From Caulobacter hibisci (GTDB lineage: Bacteria; Pseudomonadota; Alphaproteobacteria; Caulobacterales; Caulobacteraceae): a stretch of DNA of 64,000 nt. The notes under the pieces were generated by a model. It searched no databases, had not been told where the DNA came from, and was given only the letters and a program-made list of their open reading frames with translations. The stretch lies in NCBI RefSeq assembly GCF_016135805.1, contig NZ_JADWOX010000005.1:62001-126000 (forward strand). Reading direction: 5' to 3'. A program made the translations under genes and the position numbers. Below are positions 47,294 to 56,989 of the stretch, piece after piece (position 1 is the first letter of the stretch; each line of letters begins with the position of its first letter).

Positions 47294-48235
47294 ATGCCTC
47301 GCGCCGTCGGCATGCTGGTCTATCCCGGCTTCCAGCTTCTGGACGCGGCCGGCCCGATCTCGGCCTTCGAGATCGCCGCCCGCTTCGATCCCGGCGCCTA
47401 TGGCCTGTTCCTGGTCTCCCGCGACGGCGGCTGGACGCCCAGCTCCTCCGGCGCGGCCTTCGACACCCTGCCCTTCGACAAGGCCCCGGCCCTCGACACC
47501 CTGCTGGTGGCCGGCGGCGACGGCGTGAAGGCCCCGGCCACCTGCGAGACCACCCTGGCCTATGTGCGCGACACCGCCCGCACCGCTCGCCGCACGGCCA
47601 GCGTCTGCTCGGGGACCTATGTCCTGGCCGCCGCCGGCCTGCTGGAGGGCAAGCGCGCCACCACCCACTGGAGCCGCACCAAGGACTTCCAGAGGCGCTT
47701 CCCCAATGTGCGGCTCGAGGCCGACCGCATCTGGGTGCAGGACGGCGACCTGTGGAGTTCGGCCGGCATCACCGCCGGCATCGACCTGGCCCTAGCCATG
47801 ATCGGCGCCGATCTGGGCGAGGCGATCGCCAAGCGCACCGCCCAGCAGCTCGTCGTCTATCACCGCCGCCCGGGCGGCCAGTCGCAGTTCTCGGCCCTGC
47901 TGGATCTCAAGGGCGGCCGCTTCGATCCGCTGCTGGCCTGGGCCCGCGAGAACCTGGCGCGCTCTCTCAGCGTCGAGGACCTGGCAGAGCGCGCCGCCAT
48001 GAGCCCGCGCAACTTCGCCCGCCTGTTCGCCGCCGAGACCGGATCCACCCCGGCCAAGGCCGTCGAGCGCCTGCGCGTCGAGGCCGCCCGCGCCCTGCTC
48101 GACAGCGCGCCCCTGCAGGTCGAGGACATCGCGCTCGAGTCGGGCTTCGGCGACTCCGAACGCATGCGCCGCGCCTTCATCCGCGTCTACGGCCAACCGC
48201 CCCAGGCGCTGCGGCGCGCGGCGAAGGCGGGTTAG
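47294..48235 (+). CDS. GlxA-type transcriptional regulator (DJ-1 domain + AraC HTH)
   Basis: 313 residues. The N-terminal DJ-1/PfpI-like domain (about 1-190; Cys in TASVCSGTYVLAAAG) probably senses a ligand. The C-terminal AraC/XylS DNA-binding domain (about 215-310) reads LSVEDLAERAAMSPRNFARLFAAETGSTP, then VEDIALESGFGDSERMRRAFIRVYGQPP. It is divergent from the stand-alone DJ-1 gene at 46494-47198, which it likely regulates; the inverted repeats between them are candidate binding sites. Confidence 0.9.
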   Translation: MPRAVGMLVYPGFQLLDAAGPISAFEIAARFDPGAYGLFLVSRDGGWTPSSSGAAFDTLPFDKAPALDTLLVAGGDGVKAPATCETTLAYVRDTARTARRTASVCSGTYVLAAAGLLEGKRATTHWSRTKDFQRRFPNVRLEADRIWVQDGDLWSSAGITAGIDLALAMIGADLGEAIAKRTAQQLVVYHRRPGGQSQFSALLDLKGGRFDPLLAWARENLARSLSVEDLAERAAMSPRNFARLFAAETGSTPAKAVERLRVEAARALLDSAPLQVEDIALESGFGDSERMRRAFIRVYGQPPQALRRAAKAG

Positions 48236-48244
48236 TTCGAGGGA

Positions 48245-48799
48245 TCACCCGCCCCGCAACGCCTTCACCTCGGCCCGCAGTTCGTCCAGGCACGCTGTAT
48301 TGGCCCGCGCCATCTCCGACAGCTCCGCCACCCGCAACGCGTCCAGCTTGTCGTGCAGCCGCATGATCTCCAGCTCGGCGCGCAGGTTGACGACATAGTC
48401 GTGCTCGGCCGCCTCGCGGTCCTTCGTCGACTGCCGGTTCTGGCTCATCATGATGATCGGGGCCTGGATCGCCGCCAGGGTCGACAGCACCAGGTTCAGG
48501 AAGATGAAGGGATAGGGGTCGAAGGCCTTGTGGAACGGCATGAGGGCCAGGTTCAGGATCACCCAGGCCGCCAGGATCGCCGAGAAGCTGCCGATGAAGC
48601 CCCAGGAGCCGCCGATCGCCGCCACCCGGTCGGCCAGCCGCTCCCAATAACTCCCTTCCTTCTCCCGAAGGCCAGGCTCGATCGCCGTCGGGGCCTCGGC
48701 GGCGATCAGGTCGATGACGCTGCGCTTGACGTCCGACAGGTCGCCATAGGGCTCGCCCAGCAGGGTGCGCGAGAGGTGGTCGAGTTTTTCCGCGCTCAT
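48245..48799 (-). CDS. DUF1003 family membrane protein
   Basis: 184 residues. After a soluble N-terminus, two hydrophobic helices (about 61-83 and 95-117) and the family motif QAPIIMMSQNRQSTKDREAAEHDYVVNLRAELEI identify DUF1003. A C-terminal coiled coil follows. The function of the family is unknown. Convergent with the GlxA-type regulator (10 bases apart). Confidence 0.88.
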   Translation of the reverse strand: MSAEKLDHLSRTLLGEPYGDLSDVKRSVIDLIAAEAPTAIEPGLREKEGSYWERLADRVAAIGGSWGFIGSFSAILAAWVILNLALMPFHKAFDPYPFIFLNLVLSTLAAIQAPIIMMSQNRQSTKDREAAEHDYVVNLRAELEIMRLHDKLDALRVAELSEMARANTACLDELRAEVKALRGG

Positions 48800-48941
48800 G
48801 AATCCGTCCGGTCTGCCGAAGCGGCATCATCCGACGGCCCGAGCGTCACGGCAACGCGGTTGACACCATCACGCCCGCGGCGCGAGGCTCGCTTCCGTCG
48901 GCTGGTCGACCAACGGCCCGCCATCATACTGGGAGTTCCAG

Positions 48942-49124
48942 ATGGCCCATAAGTTCGTGATCAAGAAGAACAAGGGCGGCGAGTTCGTCGCCTACTTCGT
49001 CTACAACAGCGAGAACATCTTCTGGACCGAGGGCTATTCCTCGAAGGCCGGGGCCAAGAACGCCATCGAGTCGATCAAGAAGAACGGCCCGCCGGCCGAG
49101 ATCGACGACCAGACCGACGACTGA
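48942..49124 (+). CDS. DUF1508 (YegP-type) small protein
   Basis: 60 residues. FVIKKNKGGEFVAYFVYNSE, then IFWTEGYSSKAGAKNAIESI and a short acidic tail, form a single DUF1508/YegP domain (beta-beta-beta-alpha). Many members carry two tandem copies; this has one. GGGAG precedes the ATG by 6 bases. The function is unknown. Confidence 0.88.
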   Translation: MAHKFVIKKNKGGEFVAYFVYNSENIFWTEGYSSKAGAKNAIESIKKNGPPAEIDDQTDD

Positions 49125-49199
49125 CGCTCGCGCGACCTTGACCCCTCCCCGTCGGTCGCTGTCTGATCGGCGATAATCAACAACGACGGGGAGGCGGCC

Positions 49200-49997
49200 A
49201 TGGCGGCTCGCAAGGCCATCTTCATCACCGGCGCGGCCAGCGGCATCGGCCTGGCCAGCGCCAGGCGGTTCGTCGCCGAGGGCTGGCTGGTCGGCCTGTC
49301 CGACATCGACGAGGCGGGCCTGGCCCGCGCCCAGGCCGAGCTCGGCGTCGACGACGCCTCGGTCCACCCCCTCGACGTGCGCGACCGCGAGTCCTGGACG
49401 CCCGCGCTCGAAGCCTTCGTCGCCCGCTCGGGCGGACGGCTCGACGTCCTCTTCAACAATGCCGGCGTCGCCCGCTTCGGGGCCTTCGCCGAGATCGGCG
49501 CCGAGGGCGACGACCTGATGCTGGCGGTCAATATCGGCGGCGTCGTCAATGGCGCGCGGGCCGCCCTGCCCTTCCTGCAAGCCACGCCCGGCGGCGGGCG
49601 GCTGGTCAACATGGCCTCGTGCGCGGGGATCTACGGCTCGCCGGGCCTAGCGGTCTATTCGGCCACCAAGTTCGCGGTGCGGGGCCTGTCGGAGGCGCTG
49701 GACGCGGAATTCGCGCCCTTGGGCGTGGGCGTGACCTGCGTCATGCCGTGGTTCGTCGAGACACCGATCCTGCACAGCTCCCAGCCGGGCAAGAACATCG
49801 ACATGGGCGAGGAACTGCGCAAGAGCGGCCTGCCCGTCTACGGCGTCGACGAGGCGGCCGAGACGGTGTGGCGGGCGGCGCACGGCCGCGAGCTCTATTA
49901 TCTGGTGGGCAAGCGGGCCAGGCAGATGAAGTTCATGGCCCGCCTGGCCCCAGGCTTCCTCAGGAAGCGGCTCCGGTCGCAGCCGCGGCCGGCCTGA
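49200..49997 (+). CDS. Short-chain dehydrogenase/reductase
   Basis: 265 residues. The classical SDR elements are present: cofactor motif TGAASGIGLA (10-19), NNAG (91-94), catalytic Ser in NMASCAG, and YSATK. Asp38 after the second strand (GLSDID) favours NAD over NADP. The substrate is unknown. GGGGAGG lies upstream of ATG 49200. Its last 38 bases overlap the 3' end of the convergent SleB-type gene. Confidence 0.9.
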   Translation: MAARKAIFITGAASGIGLASARRFVAEGWLVGLSDIDEAGLARAQAELGVDDASVHPLDVRDRESWTPALEAFVARSGGRLDVLFNNAGVARFGAFAEIGAEGDDLMLAVNIGGVVNGARAALPFLQATPGGGRLVNMASCAGIYGSPGLAVYSATKFAVRGLSEALDAEFAPLGVGVTCVMPWFVETPILHSSQPGKNIDMGEELRKSGLPVYGVDEAAETVWRAAHGRELYYLVGKRARQMKFMARLAPGFLRKRLRSQPRPA

Positions 49998-51060
49998 CGG
50001 CGTCGCTCTTGTCGGCGCCGGTCTTGGTCGGGTGCATGGCCGGGGCCGAGGCCGGTTCGGGACCGACCTTCTCCGGGCCGCCCATGCCGCCGCCGTCCTT
50101 GGCCACGGCCATGGCGTTGGCGACATAGATCACCGGCTTGCCGTCGGCGGTCGGCGCCTGCGGCAGGCTGGTCAGGACGGGGGCGTCGGGCAGGTCGTCC
50201 ACGGTCGAGGGGCGCGGCTGGCCGGTGAAGGCCCCCGGCGCGCCGGCGCGGCCGCCAAAGCGATAGAACACGTGCATGCCGACCTGGGCGACGCGCATCA
50301 GGCGCGGGCCCCAGTTGGGAGCCACGCCCGTGGTGTGGAAATGGGTGGCCGCGCCGACTTCCGACATCACCGTGCCGGCGAGAGCGCGCGAGGCGACCTT
50401 CTTGGCTCGGTTCCAGGCGCCGCGCTCGTGCGGGCTGCGCATCGAGCCGTCGCAGGCGAAGCTGAACTGGCAGCCCGTGCGGGCGTAGGCGCCCTGGAAC
50501 ACGACGCCGCAGATCGACTTGGGGAACGAAGGGTGGCGTACGCGGTTTAAGACGACTTGAGCCACCGCGGCCTGGCCGCTGGGCGTCTCGCCCCGGGCTT
50601 CATAATAGACCGCCTGGGCCAGGCACTCGAGTTCGCGCGAGCTTTCCAGCGCGTTGGCGAGGTGGAACGGCGCGGCCGCCGGGCTGAACGAACCGCCCAG
50701 GCTGGCGCGCAGCAGCAGCGGCTGGTCGTCGGCCTTGTCGGCGCCGTTGCCGAGGCGAGCGGCCAGCAGGGCCGCCTGGCGATCGCGCTGGGCGTCGCCG
50801 GCGACAGTATAGGGGTCATGGCGACGGGCGATAGCAAGCGCCCCGGCGTCCATGCGCGACGCGGCCTGATGCAGCGCCGCTTCGGAGTAGCTCCCCGCGG
50901 CGCCATCGGCCAAGCGCGTCACGCGAGCGTGCTGAGAGGCGGTCTGGGCCATGCCCCCCGCCAGATAGACGCCGCCCAAGGCCAGACCCGTGACGGACCC
51001 GACCAATACAGCGCCGATCAGCCCGCGCGCGTCAGCGCACGTCTGCGACTTGATATTCAA
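49960..51060 (-). CDS. SleB-type cell-wall hydrolase, paralogue of the gene at 31894
   Basis: About 366 residues. An N-terminal membrane segment or uncleaved signal (LIGAVLVGSVTGLALGGVYLAGG) is followed by a linker and the SleB domain: CLAQAVYYEARGETPSGQAA (catalytic Glu of YYEA), VLNRVRHPSFPKSICGVVF, RTGCQFSFACDGSMRSP, GAATHFHTTGVAPNWGP, and a disordered tail. The start is set at TTG 51060, with GGACG upstream; an upstream extension is possible. Unlike its paralogue it lacks a lipobox. The 3' end overlaps the convergent SDR gene. Confidence 0.82.
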   Translation of the reverse strand: MNIKSQTCADARGLIGAVLVGSVTGLALGGVYLAGGMAQTASQHARVTRLADGAAGSYSEAALHQAASRMDAGALAIARRHDPYTVAGDAQRDRQAALLAARLGNGADKADDQPLLLRASLGGSFSPAAAPFHLANALESSRELECLAQAVYYEARGETPSGQAAVAQVVLNRVRHPSFPKSICGVVFQGAYARTGCQFSFACDGSMRSPHERGAWNRAKKVASRALAGTVMSEVGAATHFHTTGVAPNWGPRLMRVAQVGMHVFYRFGGRAGAPGAFTGQPRPSTVDDLPDAPVLTSLPQAPTADGKPVIYVANAMAVAKDGGGMGGPEKVGPEPASAPAMHPTKTGADKSDAVRPAAAATGAAS

Positions 51061-51430
51061 AACTTGCGTCCTGCGCGGCGAGGGCGCTGCGGCCCCCCGA
51101 CAAAAACGCTCCCAAGACACCCGGAAAAAGCACTGTCGGGCCGGTCTGGAAGCGGAGGTTCGACCGTTCGCAATAAGGCCGAGATCCTGCTTATGGCAGG
51201 TCTTATGACCGAACTATGACCGAGTCGCAAGCCGCTGCTGCACCGCAGCATTGATTTTGCCCGGCTTTTTGGCGTTCCGGGCCATTAACACTTTGATTCA
51301 CAGGAAAAACCTCGACGCGCGAGAAAACGCCGCAGCAGCCAGGTTTCGACGCGATCGAACGCCTTGTGTCGGAACCTCGACCAAGCCTCACCGTTAACCG
51401 GTGCAGTAAATTCGCCGCCCGGAAGACCCC
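51061..51430. other. Long intergenic region, promoters only
   Basis: No convincing gene in 370 bases between the divergent SleB-type gene and the small lipoprotein. The middle (about 51240-51310) is the least GC-rich part, with GATTTTGCCCGGCTTTTTGG and CATTAACACTTTGATTCAC, and is the likely location of promoters. No clear repeat or RNA gene was seen. Confidence 0.5.
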
Positions 51431-51634
51431 ATGACCCGCCCCGCCATCAGCCTCCTCGCCGTCCTCGCCCTGGCCGCCCTGACCAGCGCTTGCGGCCACA
51501 ACATGGAACAGCGCGCGGCCAGCGGCGCCATCGCCGGCGCGGTCGTCGCCGGCCCCGTGGGCGCTGTCGTCGGCGCCGGCGCGGGCGCGGTGGTGGACAC
51601 GGCCTCCAAGCCCGCCCCGAAGAAGCGGCGCTAG
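51431..51634 (+). CDS. Small glycine-zipper lipoprotein
   Basis: 67 residues. The signal MTRPAISLLAVLALAALTSAC has its lipobox at Cys21. The mature part is a glycine zipper (SGAIAGAVVAGPVGAVVGAG, then AGAVV) with a basic tail PKKRR. Proteins of this kind (YMGG/glycine-zipper type) sit at the outer membrane in many Gram-negatives; the role is unclear. Confidence 0.78.
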   Translation: MTRPAISLLAVLALAALTSACGHNMEQRAASGAIAGAVVAGPVGAVVGAGAGAVVDTASKPAPKKRR

Positions 51635-51746
51635 ACCCCCTCCGGCCCTCCGGGCCACCTCCCCCAGAGGGGGAGGATCTGGTCGGCGTGATCGATGCTC
51701 CCCCTCTGGGGGAGCTGTCGCGGAGCGACTGAGGGGCCGCCGCAGG
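51635..51746. repeat. Intergenic repeat pair, CTCCCCC/GGGGGAG family
   Basis: CCTCCCCCAGAGGGGGAGG (about 51658-51676) and CTCCCCCTCTGGGGGAG (about 51698-51714) are two hairpin units in opposite orientation, bordered by ACCCCCTCCGGCCCTCCGGG and CGGAGCGACTGAGGGG. Related to the units at 17299, 57704 and 62277. Confidence 0.65.
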
Positions 51747-51751
51747 CGGTC

Positions 51752-52132
51752 TCACCCCAGCGTCACATACAGCTCGTTCTCGATCATCCACTGCCCGGCG
51801 ACCTTGCGCCAGGTGGCCAGGTAGGTCCCGCTCTGGGTCGCGCCCTCACCTTTCCAGGTCCCGACCCAGCGCCCCTGCTCGGCCGCCCGCGCGCCCTCGG
51901 CGTCGAGCTCGATCAGCGCGCTGGTGCGCACGTAGGAGACGAAGTCGCGATCGGCAAACTGGCCGGCGAAGGCCTCGATGATCTGGTCGCGGCCCAGCAG
52001 CAGCGAGCCGTCGCCGGCGATCAGCCGGGCCTCGGGCAGGAAGAACGGGACCAGCCGCGCGGCGTCCTTGCCGGCGATCAGCCGGTTGGTGAGCTTGCGG
52101 CGGGCGGCGACGGCGTCCTGCGGCGCGATCAT
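51752..52132 (-). CDS. NTF2-like (DUF4440/SnoaL-type) protein
   Basis: 126 residues from ATG 52132, which has AGGAAGGGA about 11 bases upstream; in-frame ATG 52183 is an alternative but has no room for a ribosome site. The pattern of a helix pair (AVAARRKLTNRLIAGKDAARLVPFFLPEARLI), LLLGRDQIIEAFAGQF and the closing strands GTYLATWRKVAGQWMIENELYVTLG is a typical NTF2-like cone fold. Enzymatic or binding roles are both possible. Confidence 0.75.
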   Translation of the reverse strand: MIAPQDAVAARRKLTNRLIAGKDAARLVPFFLPEARLIAGDGSLLLGRDQIIEAFAGQFADRDFVSYVRTSALIELDAEGARAAEQGRWVGTWKGEGATQSGTYLATWRKVAGQWMIENELYVTLG

Positions 52133-52203
52133 GAACTTGCGGGTCCCTTCCTGGCTAAGGTCGATATAGGCTGCGCCGTCCATCCTCCGCAAACCGGACC
52201 CCG

Positions 52204-52746
52204 ATGCCCCTCGACCACCTCGCCGCCCCCGCCCCGCCCGTCCTGACCACGGCGCGCCTGACCCTGCGCCCGCCGCAGATCACCGACTTCGAGGACAGCG
52301 TCGCCATGTGGTGCGAGCCGGAGGTCTATCGCTATGTCGGCGGCCGGGCCTCGACGCGCGAGGAAAGCTGGGCGCGGCTGCTGCGCGCCCGCGGCCTCTG
52401 GGCCCTGCTCGGCTACGGCTACTGGGCCGCGCGCGAGACGGCCACCGGCCGCTATGTCGGCGAGGTCGGCTTCGCCGACTTCCACCGCGACATCGAACCC
52501 TCCTTCGAAGGCCTGCCGGAGATGGGCTGGGTGCTGAGCAGCCGCATCCACAACCAGGGCTTCGGGACCGAGGCGGTGAACGCCTGCCTGGCCTGGGGCG
52601 AGGCCCGCTGGGGCGCCGATCCCGTCGTCTGCATCATCCACCCCGACAACGCCGCCTCCCTGGCCCTGGCGGCCAAGACCGGCTTCGTCGAGCGCACCCG
52701 CACCACCTACAAGGAAAGCCCGACGGTGCTGCTGCAGCGGGGGTGA
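52204..52746 (+). CDS. GNAT family N-acetyltransferase (RimJ/RimL type)
   Basis: 180 residues. LTTARLTLRPPQITDFED at the start, YVGEVGFADF in the middle, and an acetyl-CoA site near NQGFGTEAVNACLAW (Q/R-x-x-G-x-G/A is seen as QGFGTEA) mark the RimJ/RimL-type GNAT fold. ENAASLAL-like DNAASLALAAKTGF follows. The acceptor (protein N-terminus or small amine) is unknown. Confidence 0.88.
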   Translation: MPLDHLAAPAPPVLTTARLTLRPPQITDFEDSVAMWCEPEVYRYVGGRASTREESWARLLRARGLWALLGYGYWAARETATGRYVGEVGFADFHRDIEPSFEGLPEMGWVLSSRIHNQGFGTEAVNACLAWGEARWGADPVVCIIHPDNAASLALAAKTGFVERTRTTYKESPTVLLQRG

Positions 52747-52771
52747 CAGCCTTCGCTCTCGACACCCCTCC

Positions 52772-52870
52772 CCGTAAAATCCCCGCGAAAGCGGGGACTC
52801 AGGTGTTTTATCGTCGAGCGCCGCGGGTTTGAGAAAAGCCTGGGTCCCCGCTTTCGCGGGGATTTTACGG
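52772..52870. repeat. Paired inverted repeat, CCCCGCGAAAGCGGGG family
   Basis: Arms 52772-52803 and 52839-52870 are 32-base inverted copies with one mismatch; each contains CCCCGC-GAAA-GCGGGG. Same family as 28051-28142. It lies between the convergent GNAT gene and cckA and may also work as a bidirectional terminator. Confidence 0.8.
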
Positions 52871-52886
52871 ATCTAGGGATCTAGCC

Positions 52887-54950
52887 TCAAGCCGCCTGCA
52901 GCTGCTGCTTCACGCGCTCGGCCAGGGTCTTGATGTCGATCGGCTTGGGCAGGAAGGTGACGCCCGTCTCGCCTTCGAGCAGATCGCTGAACTCGGCCTC
53001 GGCATAGCCGCTGATGAACATCACCGGCGCATTGCCCAGATAGCCGCGCGCCTTCTTCAGCAGGGTCGGGCCGTCGATGCCCGGCATGATCACGTCGCTG
53101 ATCAGCAGGTCGATCTTGCCGGCGTTCTCCTCGGCGATGATCAGGGCCTCCTCGCCGTCGCTGGCCTCCAGCACCTCGTAGCCGCGGGCGCGCAGCAGGC
53201 GGGCGGCGACGCCGCGCACGGCGTCCTCGTCCTCGACGAACAGGATGCGGCCGGCGCCCGACAGGTCGCGGGCGGCGCGGGGCTTGGGCGGCTCGGCGGC
53301 CACCACGGCCGCCGCGGCGGCCTGGGCCGGGGTCGGCTCGTGCACGGGCAGGAAGATGCGGAAGGCCGCGCCCTCGCCCGGACGGCTGTGGACGTGGATC
53401 CAGCCGTCGCTCTGCTTGACGATGCCGTAGACGGTGGCCAGGCCCAGGCCCGTGCCCTCGCCCACCGGCTTGGTGGTGAAGAACGGGTCGAAGATCTTGC
53501 CCATCACCTCGGGCGGGATGCCGGGGCCGTCGTCGCTGACCTCGATGAAGGCCTGGTCGCCCTCGGCGCCCGGGAAGCCCAGGCTCTTGGCCTCGTCCTC
53601 GTTGAGGCGCGCCGTGCGGATGCGCACGACGCCGCCGCCCTTGGCCGCCCGCACCGCGTCGCGGGCGTTGACGGCCAGGTTCATGACCGCCGTCTCCAGC
53701 TGGCTCTTGTCGGCCCGCACCTGCGGCAGGTCCCGGCCGTAGTCGGTGATCAGCTTGACGTCTTCGCGCAGCAGGCGACGCAGCAGCACCTCGAACTCCG
53801 AGATCAGCTCGCCCAGCTCCAGCACTTCGCGCTGCACGGTCTGCTTGCGGCTGAAGGCCAGCAGCTTGCGCACCAGGTCGGCGGCCCGCACGCCGGTCTG
53901 CCGGATCTCGTTGAGGCCCTCGTAGGACGGGTCGCCCACCGGGTGGCGATGCAGCAGCTCGTCCAGGCGCAGCTGGATGGCGGTCAGCAGGTTGTTGAAG
54001 TCGTGGGCCACGCCGCCGGCCAGCTGGCCGATGGCCTGCATCTTCTGGGCCTGGGCCAGCTGCAATTCCATCTGCTTCTGCTCGGACACGTCGATCAGAT
54101 AGGCCACCAGGCGGCCTTCGGCGCGGTACAGATAGAGATGGGCGATGCGGGTGGGATCGCGGGCCAGGCGCACCTCGAACGGGCCGGCCTTGCCCTCGGC
54201 CAGGCGAGTTTCGGCCTCGGTGCGCGACGGCGGGTCGATCAGCTCGCCCAGGGTCATGCCCGCGCGCACCGCGCCGGTCATGGCCGACAGCGCCGGATTG
54301 GCTTCGAGAACCTTGGAGTTGAAGGGGTCCAGCCCCTCCAGCAGGGCCGCGCCGAACGGCGAGGCGCCGGAGAAGGCGTCCAGGGCCCGCGGCGGCGGGG
54401 CGGCCTGGGCGGCGGGAACGGCGACGGGCGGCAGGGGCGCGGCGACCGGCTCGACCACCGCGGGCAGACGCACCAGCAGGCGGCCGCCGGCCACGCGGGC
54501 GGCCAGGGCCGGACGCTCTTGCCCCGCCAGCACGACCACGGCCTCGACCGTCTCGCCCTTGCGGGCGCGGACCAAGGCCGAGAACAGCGAGGCGTCCTTG
54601 GGCAGGCGGCGGGCCTCGCCGACGGTGTCGCGCCAGGCCTGGTTGGCCACCAGCACGCGGCCGTCGGCGACGGTCAGGGCGGCCGGCTCGCCCAGGGCCT
54701 CGATGAAGCTGTCGGCCACGTCCAGGCCGCTGTCGTGCGCGGCCGAGCCCCGGATGGCCACCAGGCCCAGGATCGCCACGCCGGCGACGCCCGCCAACAG
54801 CAGCAGGCCGGCCAGGGTCGCCGGGCCGGCGCTCAGCGCCGGCGCCGTGGCGAAGCCGGCGGCCAGGACGAAGAAGATCGCCGCGCCCCAGATCAGGGGA
54901 TCGGCGCGGCGACGGGTCACCGTCATGTCTTTCGCGGGCGTCTCGGCCAT
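52887..54950 (-). CDS. cckA: Cell-cycle hybrid histidine kinase CckA
   Basis: 687 residues. Two membrane helices (about 18-38 and 45-67), PAS-like regions (about 80-165 and 195-290), HisKA with His316 in [16 protein letters not shown], HATPase_c ([43 protein letters not shown]) and a receiver with Asp619 in [14 protein letters not shown]. Length, domain order and the conserved phospho-sites match Caulobacter CckA (about 691 residues, His322 and Asp623). CckA sends phosphate through ChpT to CtrA and CpdR. It lies downstream of fliQ-fliR-flhB, as I recall for C. crescentus. Confidence 0.93.
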   Translation of the reverse strand: MAETPAKDMTVTRRRADPLIWGAAIFFVLAAGFATAPALSAGPATLAGLLLLAGVAGVAILGLVAIRGSAAHDSGLDVADSFIEALGEPAALTVADGRVLVANQAWRDTVGEARRLPKDASLFSALVRARKGETVEAVVVLAGQERPALAARVAGGRLLVRLPAVVEPVAAPLPPVAVPAAQAAPPPRALDAFSGASPFGAALLEGLDPFNSKVLEANPALSAMTGAVRAGMTLGELIDPPSRTEAETRLAEGKAGPFEVRLARDPTRIAHLYLYRAEGRLVAYLIDVSEQKQMELQLAQAQKMQAIGQLAGGVAHDFNNLLTAIQLRLDELLHRHPVGDPSYEGLNEIRQTGVRAADLVRKLLAFSRKQTVQREVLELGELISEFEVLLRRLLREDVKLITDYGRDLPQVRADKSQLETAVMNLAVNARDAVRAAKGGGVVRIRTARLNEDEAKSLGFPGAEGDQAFIEVSDDGPGIPPEVMGKIFDPFFTTKPVGEGTGLGLATVYGIVKQSDGWIHVHSRPGEGAAFRIFLPVHEPTPAQAAAAAVVAAEPPKPRAARDLSGAGRILFVEDEDAVRGVAARLLRARGYEVLEASDGEEALIIAEENAGKIDLLISDVIMPGIDGPTLLKKARGYLGNAPVMFISGYAEAEFSDLLEGETGVTFLPKPIDIKTLAERVKQQLQAA

Positions 54951-55128
54951 GCCGACCGAAATCCTTCTGCAACTTGGCGGGGCGGGAGGCTCCCCGACGA
55001 TTCGTCCGGTAAGGATACTCCTTACGCGGCGCAAGAGCGCGTTTAGAAAGCAGGCCGCTGATTCTACGGCGGAAATGTGATGTTCCGGTGATCCTGGACA
55101 AGCCGGGAAACGGTCGCGGGCGGGCCGA

Positions 55129-56211
55129 TCAGTTGGCCCAGGCGCGCTTGTTCTTCTTCTTGTTGCTCAGCACGAAGCCGATGACCTTGGCCACGGCCTC
55201 GAAGTGCTCGGCCGGGATCTGCTGGTCGACCTCGACGGCGGCGTAGAGGGCGCGGGCCAGGGGCGGATCCTCCAGGATGTGCACCCCGGCCTCCTCGGCC
55301 ACGCCGCGGATCTTCAGGGCCAGCTCGTCGACGCCCTTGGCCACGCAGATCGGCGCCGGGGTCTCGCCCTGCTCGTACTTCAGCGCCACGGCGTAGTGGG
55401 TCGGGTTCATGACGACGACGGTCGCCTGCGGGACGGCCTGCATCATCCGCTGGCGCGAGCGCTGCATCTGGATCTGCCGGCGCTTGGCCTTGATGTGCGG
55501 GTCGCCGTCCGACTGCTTGTGCTCTTCCTTCACCTCGTGAAGGGTCATGCGCATGCGCTTGTTGAAGCGCATCCGCTGCCAGAACCAGTCGAAGCCGGCG
55601 GTGACGACCAGGAAGATCAGCACCGCCCAGAACAGCTTCTTCGACAGTTCGATGGCCAGCGGCAGCATCGCCGCCGGGTCCATGCCGACCAGGCCGATCA
55701 CCATCTTGGCGTCGGGCTTGAGCACGAACCAGGCGATGACGCCGGTGACCAGGAACTTCAGGGCCGACTTGGCGAACTGCATCATGCCGTCCGGCCCGAA
55801 GATCCGGCCCAGGCCCTTCATCGGGTTCAGCTTGTTGAGGTCGGGCTTCATCTTCTCGGCCGAGAACATGAACCCGGACTGGGCGACGTTGGCCGCGGCC
55901 CCCATCAGGCCCGAGACCACCATCACCAGCACCAGCGGCGGCAGGGCCGCCATCACCACCTTCTTGGCGATGATCTGGATGCCGCCCTCGACGTCCATCT
56001 GGCCGGCGTGGGCGATGAACGGCACCAGGGCCGAGACGAGGTCCCGCGTCAGCCATCCGCCGGCGATGGCGATGACGCTGAACGCCCCGGCCAGCGAGGC
56101 CAGCTGCGAGAAGTCCTGACTTTTGGGAACGTCGCCTTTCTGCCGGGCGTCCGACAGTTTCTTGGCTGTTGGTTCTTCTGTCTTCGAGGAGTCGTCTGTG
56201 TCGTCGGCCAC
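55129..56211 (-). CDS. flhB: Flagellar type III export protein FlhB
   Basis: 360 residues. Four membrane helices (about 35-55, 88-110, 145-165 and 190-212) are followed by the cytoplasmic domain with the autocleavage motif NPTH (269-272), which switches export from rod/hook to filament proteins. The start is GTG 56211 with GGAGG 6 bases upstream. It is 9 bases after fliR, in one operon. Confidence 0.96.
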   Translation of the reverse strand: MADDTDDSSKTEEPTAKKLSDARQKGDVPKSQDFSQLASLAGAFSVIAIAGGWLTRDLVSALVPFIAHAGQMDVEGGIQIIAKKVVMAALPPLVLVMVVSGLMGAAANVAQSGFMFSAEKMKPDLNKLNPMKGLGRIFGPDGMMQFAKSALKFLVTGVIAWFVLKPDAKMVIGLVGMDPAAMLPLAIELSKKLFWAVLIFLVVTAGFDWFWQRMRFNKRMRMTLHEVKEEHKQSDGDPHIKAKRRQIQMQRSRQRMMQAVPQATVVVMNPTHYAVALKYEQGETPAPICVAKGVDELALKIRGVAEEAGVHILEDPPLARALYAAVEVDQQIPAEHFEAVAKVIGFVLSNKKKNKRAWAN

Positions 56212-56220
56212 GGCGCCCTC

Positions 56221-56976
56221 CTAGTTGAAGACGCCGAGCAGATCGCGGTAGCGATCGCTCCACACCATGGCGATGCCGCCCAGGGACAGGGCCAGCAACG
56301 AAAGGCCCAGGATCACGCTGAGCGGCGAGGTGACGAAGAAGATCTGGAACGACGGCATCACCCGTCCGACCAGGCCGGTGGCCAGGTTGAAGACCAGCGA
56401 GAACACGATCACCGGCGCGGCCAGCTGCACGCCCAGCATGAAGCTCTGCGCCACGGTGCGCACGGCCAGGGCGGCGGCGTCGTTGACCGGCACGGCCTTG
56501 GTGAACGGAAACAGCTCGTAGGAATGCGCCATCGCCCCGATGAACAGGTGATGCAGGTTGGTGGCCATCAGCAGCGTCAGGCTCAGCATCGACAGGAACG
56601 TCGCCACCGCCGTGCTCGTCTGCACGCCCATCGGGTTGGTGGTCTGGGCGAAGGACAGCGTCGTCTGCATCGAGATGATCTCGCCGGCCGTGGTCATGGC
56701 GCTCATGAACATCTTCAGCACCGCGCCGATCATCAGGCCGATCAAGATCTCGTGGATCACCTGGCCGGCCAGGCCGCCGACCGTGGTCGGCAGCGGACCG
56801 ACGCCCTTGGCGACCAGCGGGGCTAGGATGATCGAGATCAGCAGGGCCAGGCCCAGGCGGATGCGGGGCGGCACGGAGGTCTCGCCGATGCCCGGCATCA
56901 GCATGATCATGGCCCCGATCCGGGCGAAGACCAGACCGGCGACATAGACCTGAGCGGTCGTCGCGAAGCTGTCCAC
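56221..56976 (-). CDS. fliR: Flagellar type III export protein FliR
   Basis: 251 residues, mostly membrane. It starts VDSFATTAQVYVAGLVFARIGAMIMLMPGIGE (GTG 56976) and has VPPRIRLGLALLISIILAP and APVIVFSLVFNLATGLVGRVMPSFQIFFV, typical of FliR in the export gate. It follows fliQ by 13 bases and precedes flhB. Confidence 0.95.
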   Translation of the reverse strand: MDSFATTAQVYVAGLVFARIGAMIMLMPGIGETSVPPRIRLGLALLISIILAPLVAKGVGPLPTTVGGLAGQVIHEILIGLMIGAVLKMFMSAMTTAGEIISMQTTLSFAQTTNPMGVQTSTAVATFLSMLSLTLLMATNLHHLFIGAMAHSYELFPFTKAVPVNDAAALAVRTVAQSFMLGVQLAAPVIVFSLVFNLATGLVGRVMPSFQIFFVTSPLSVILGLSLLALSLGGIAMVWSDRYRDLLGVFN

Positions 56977-56989
56977 GCCCGGCCCTTCC

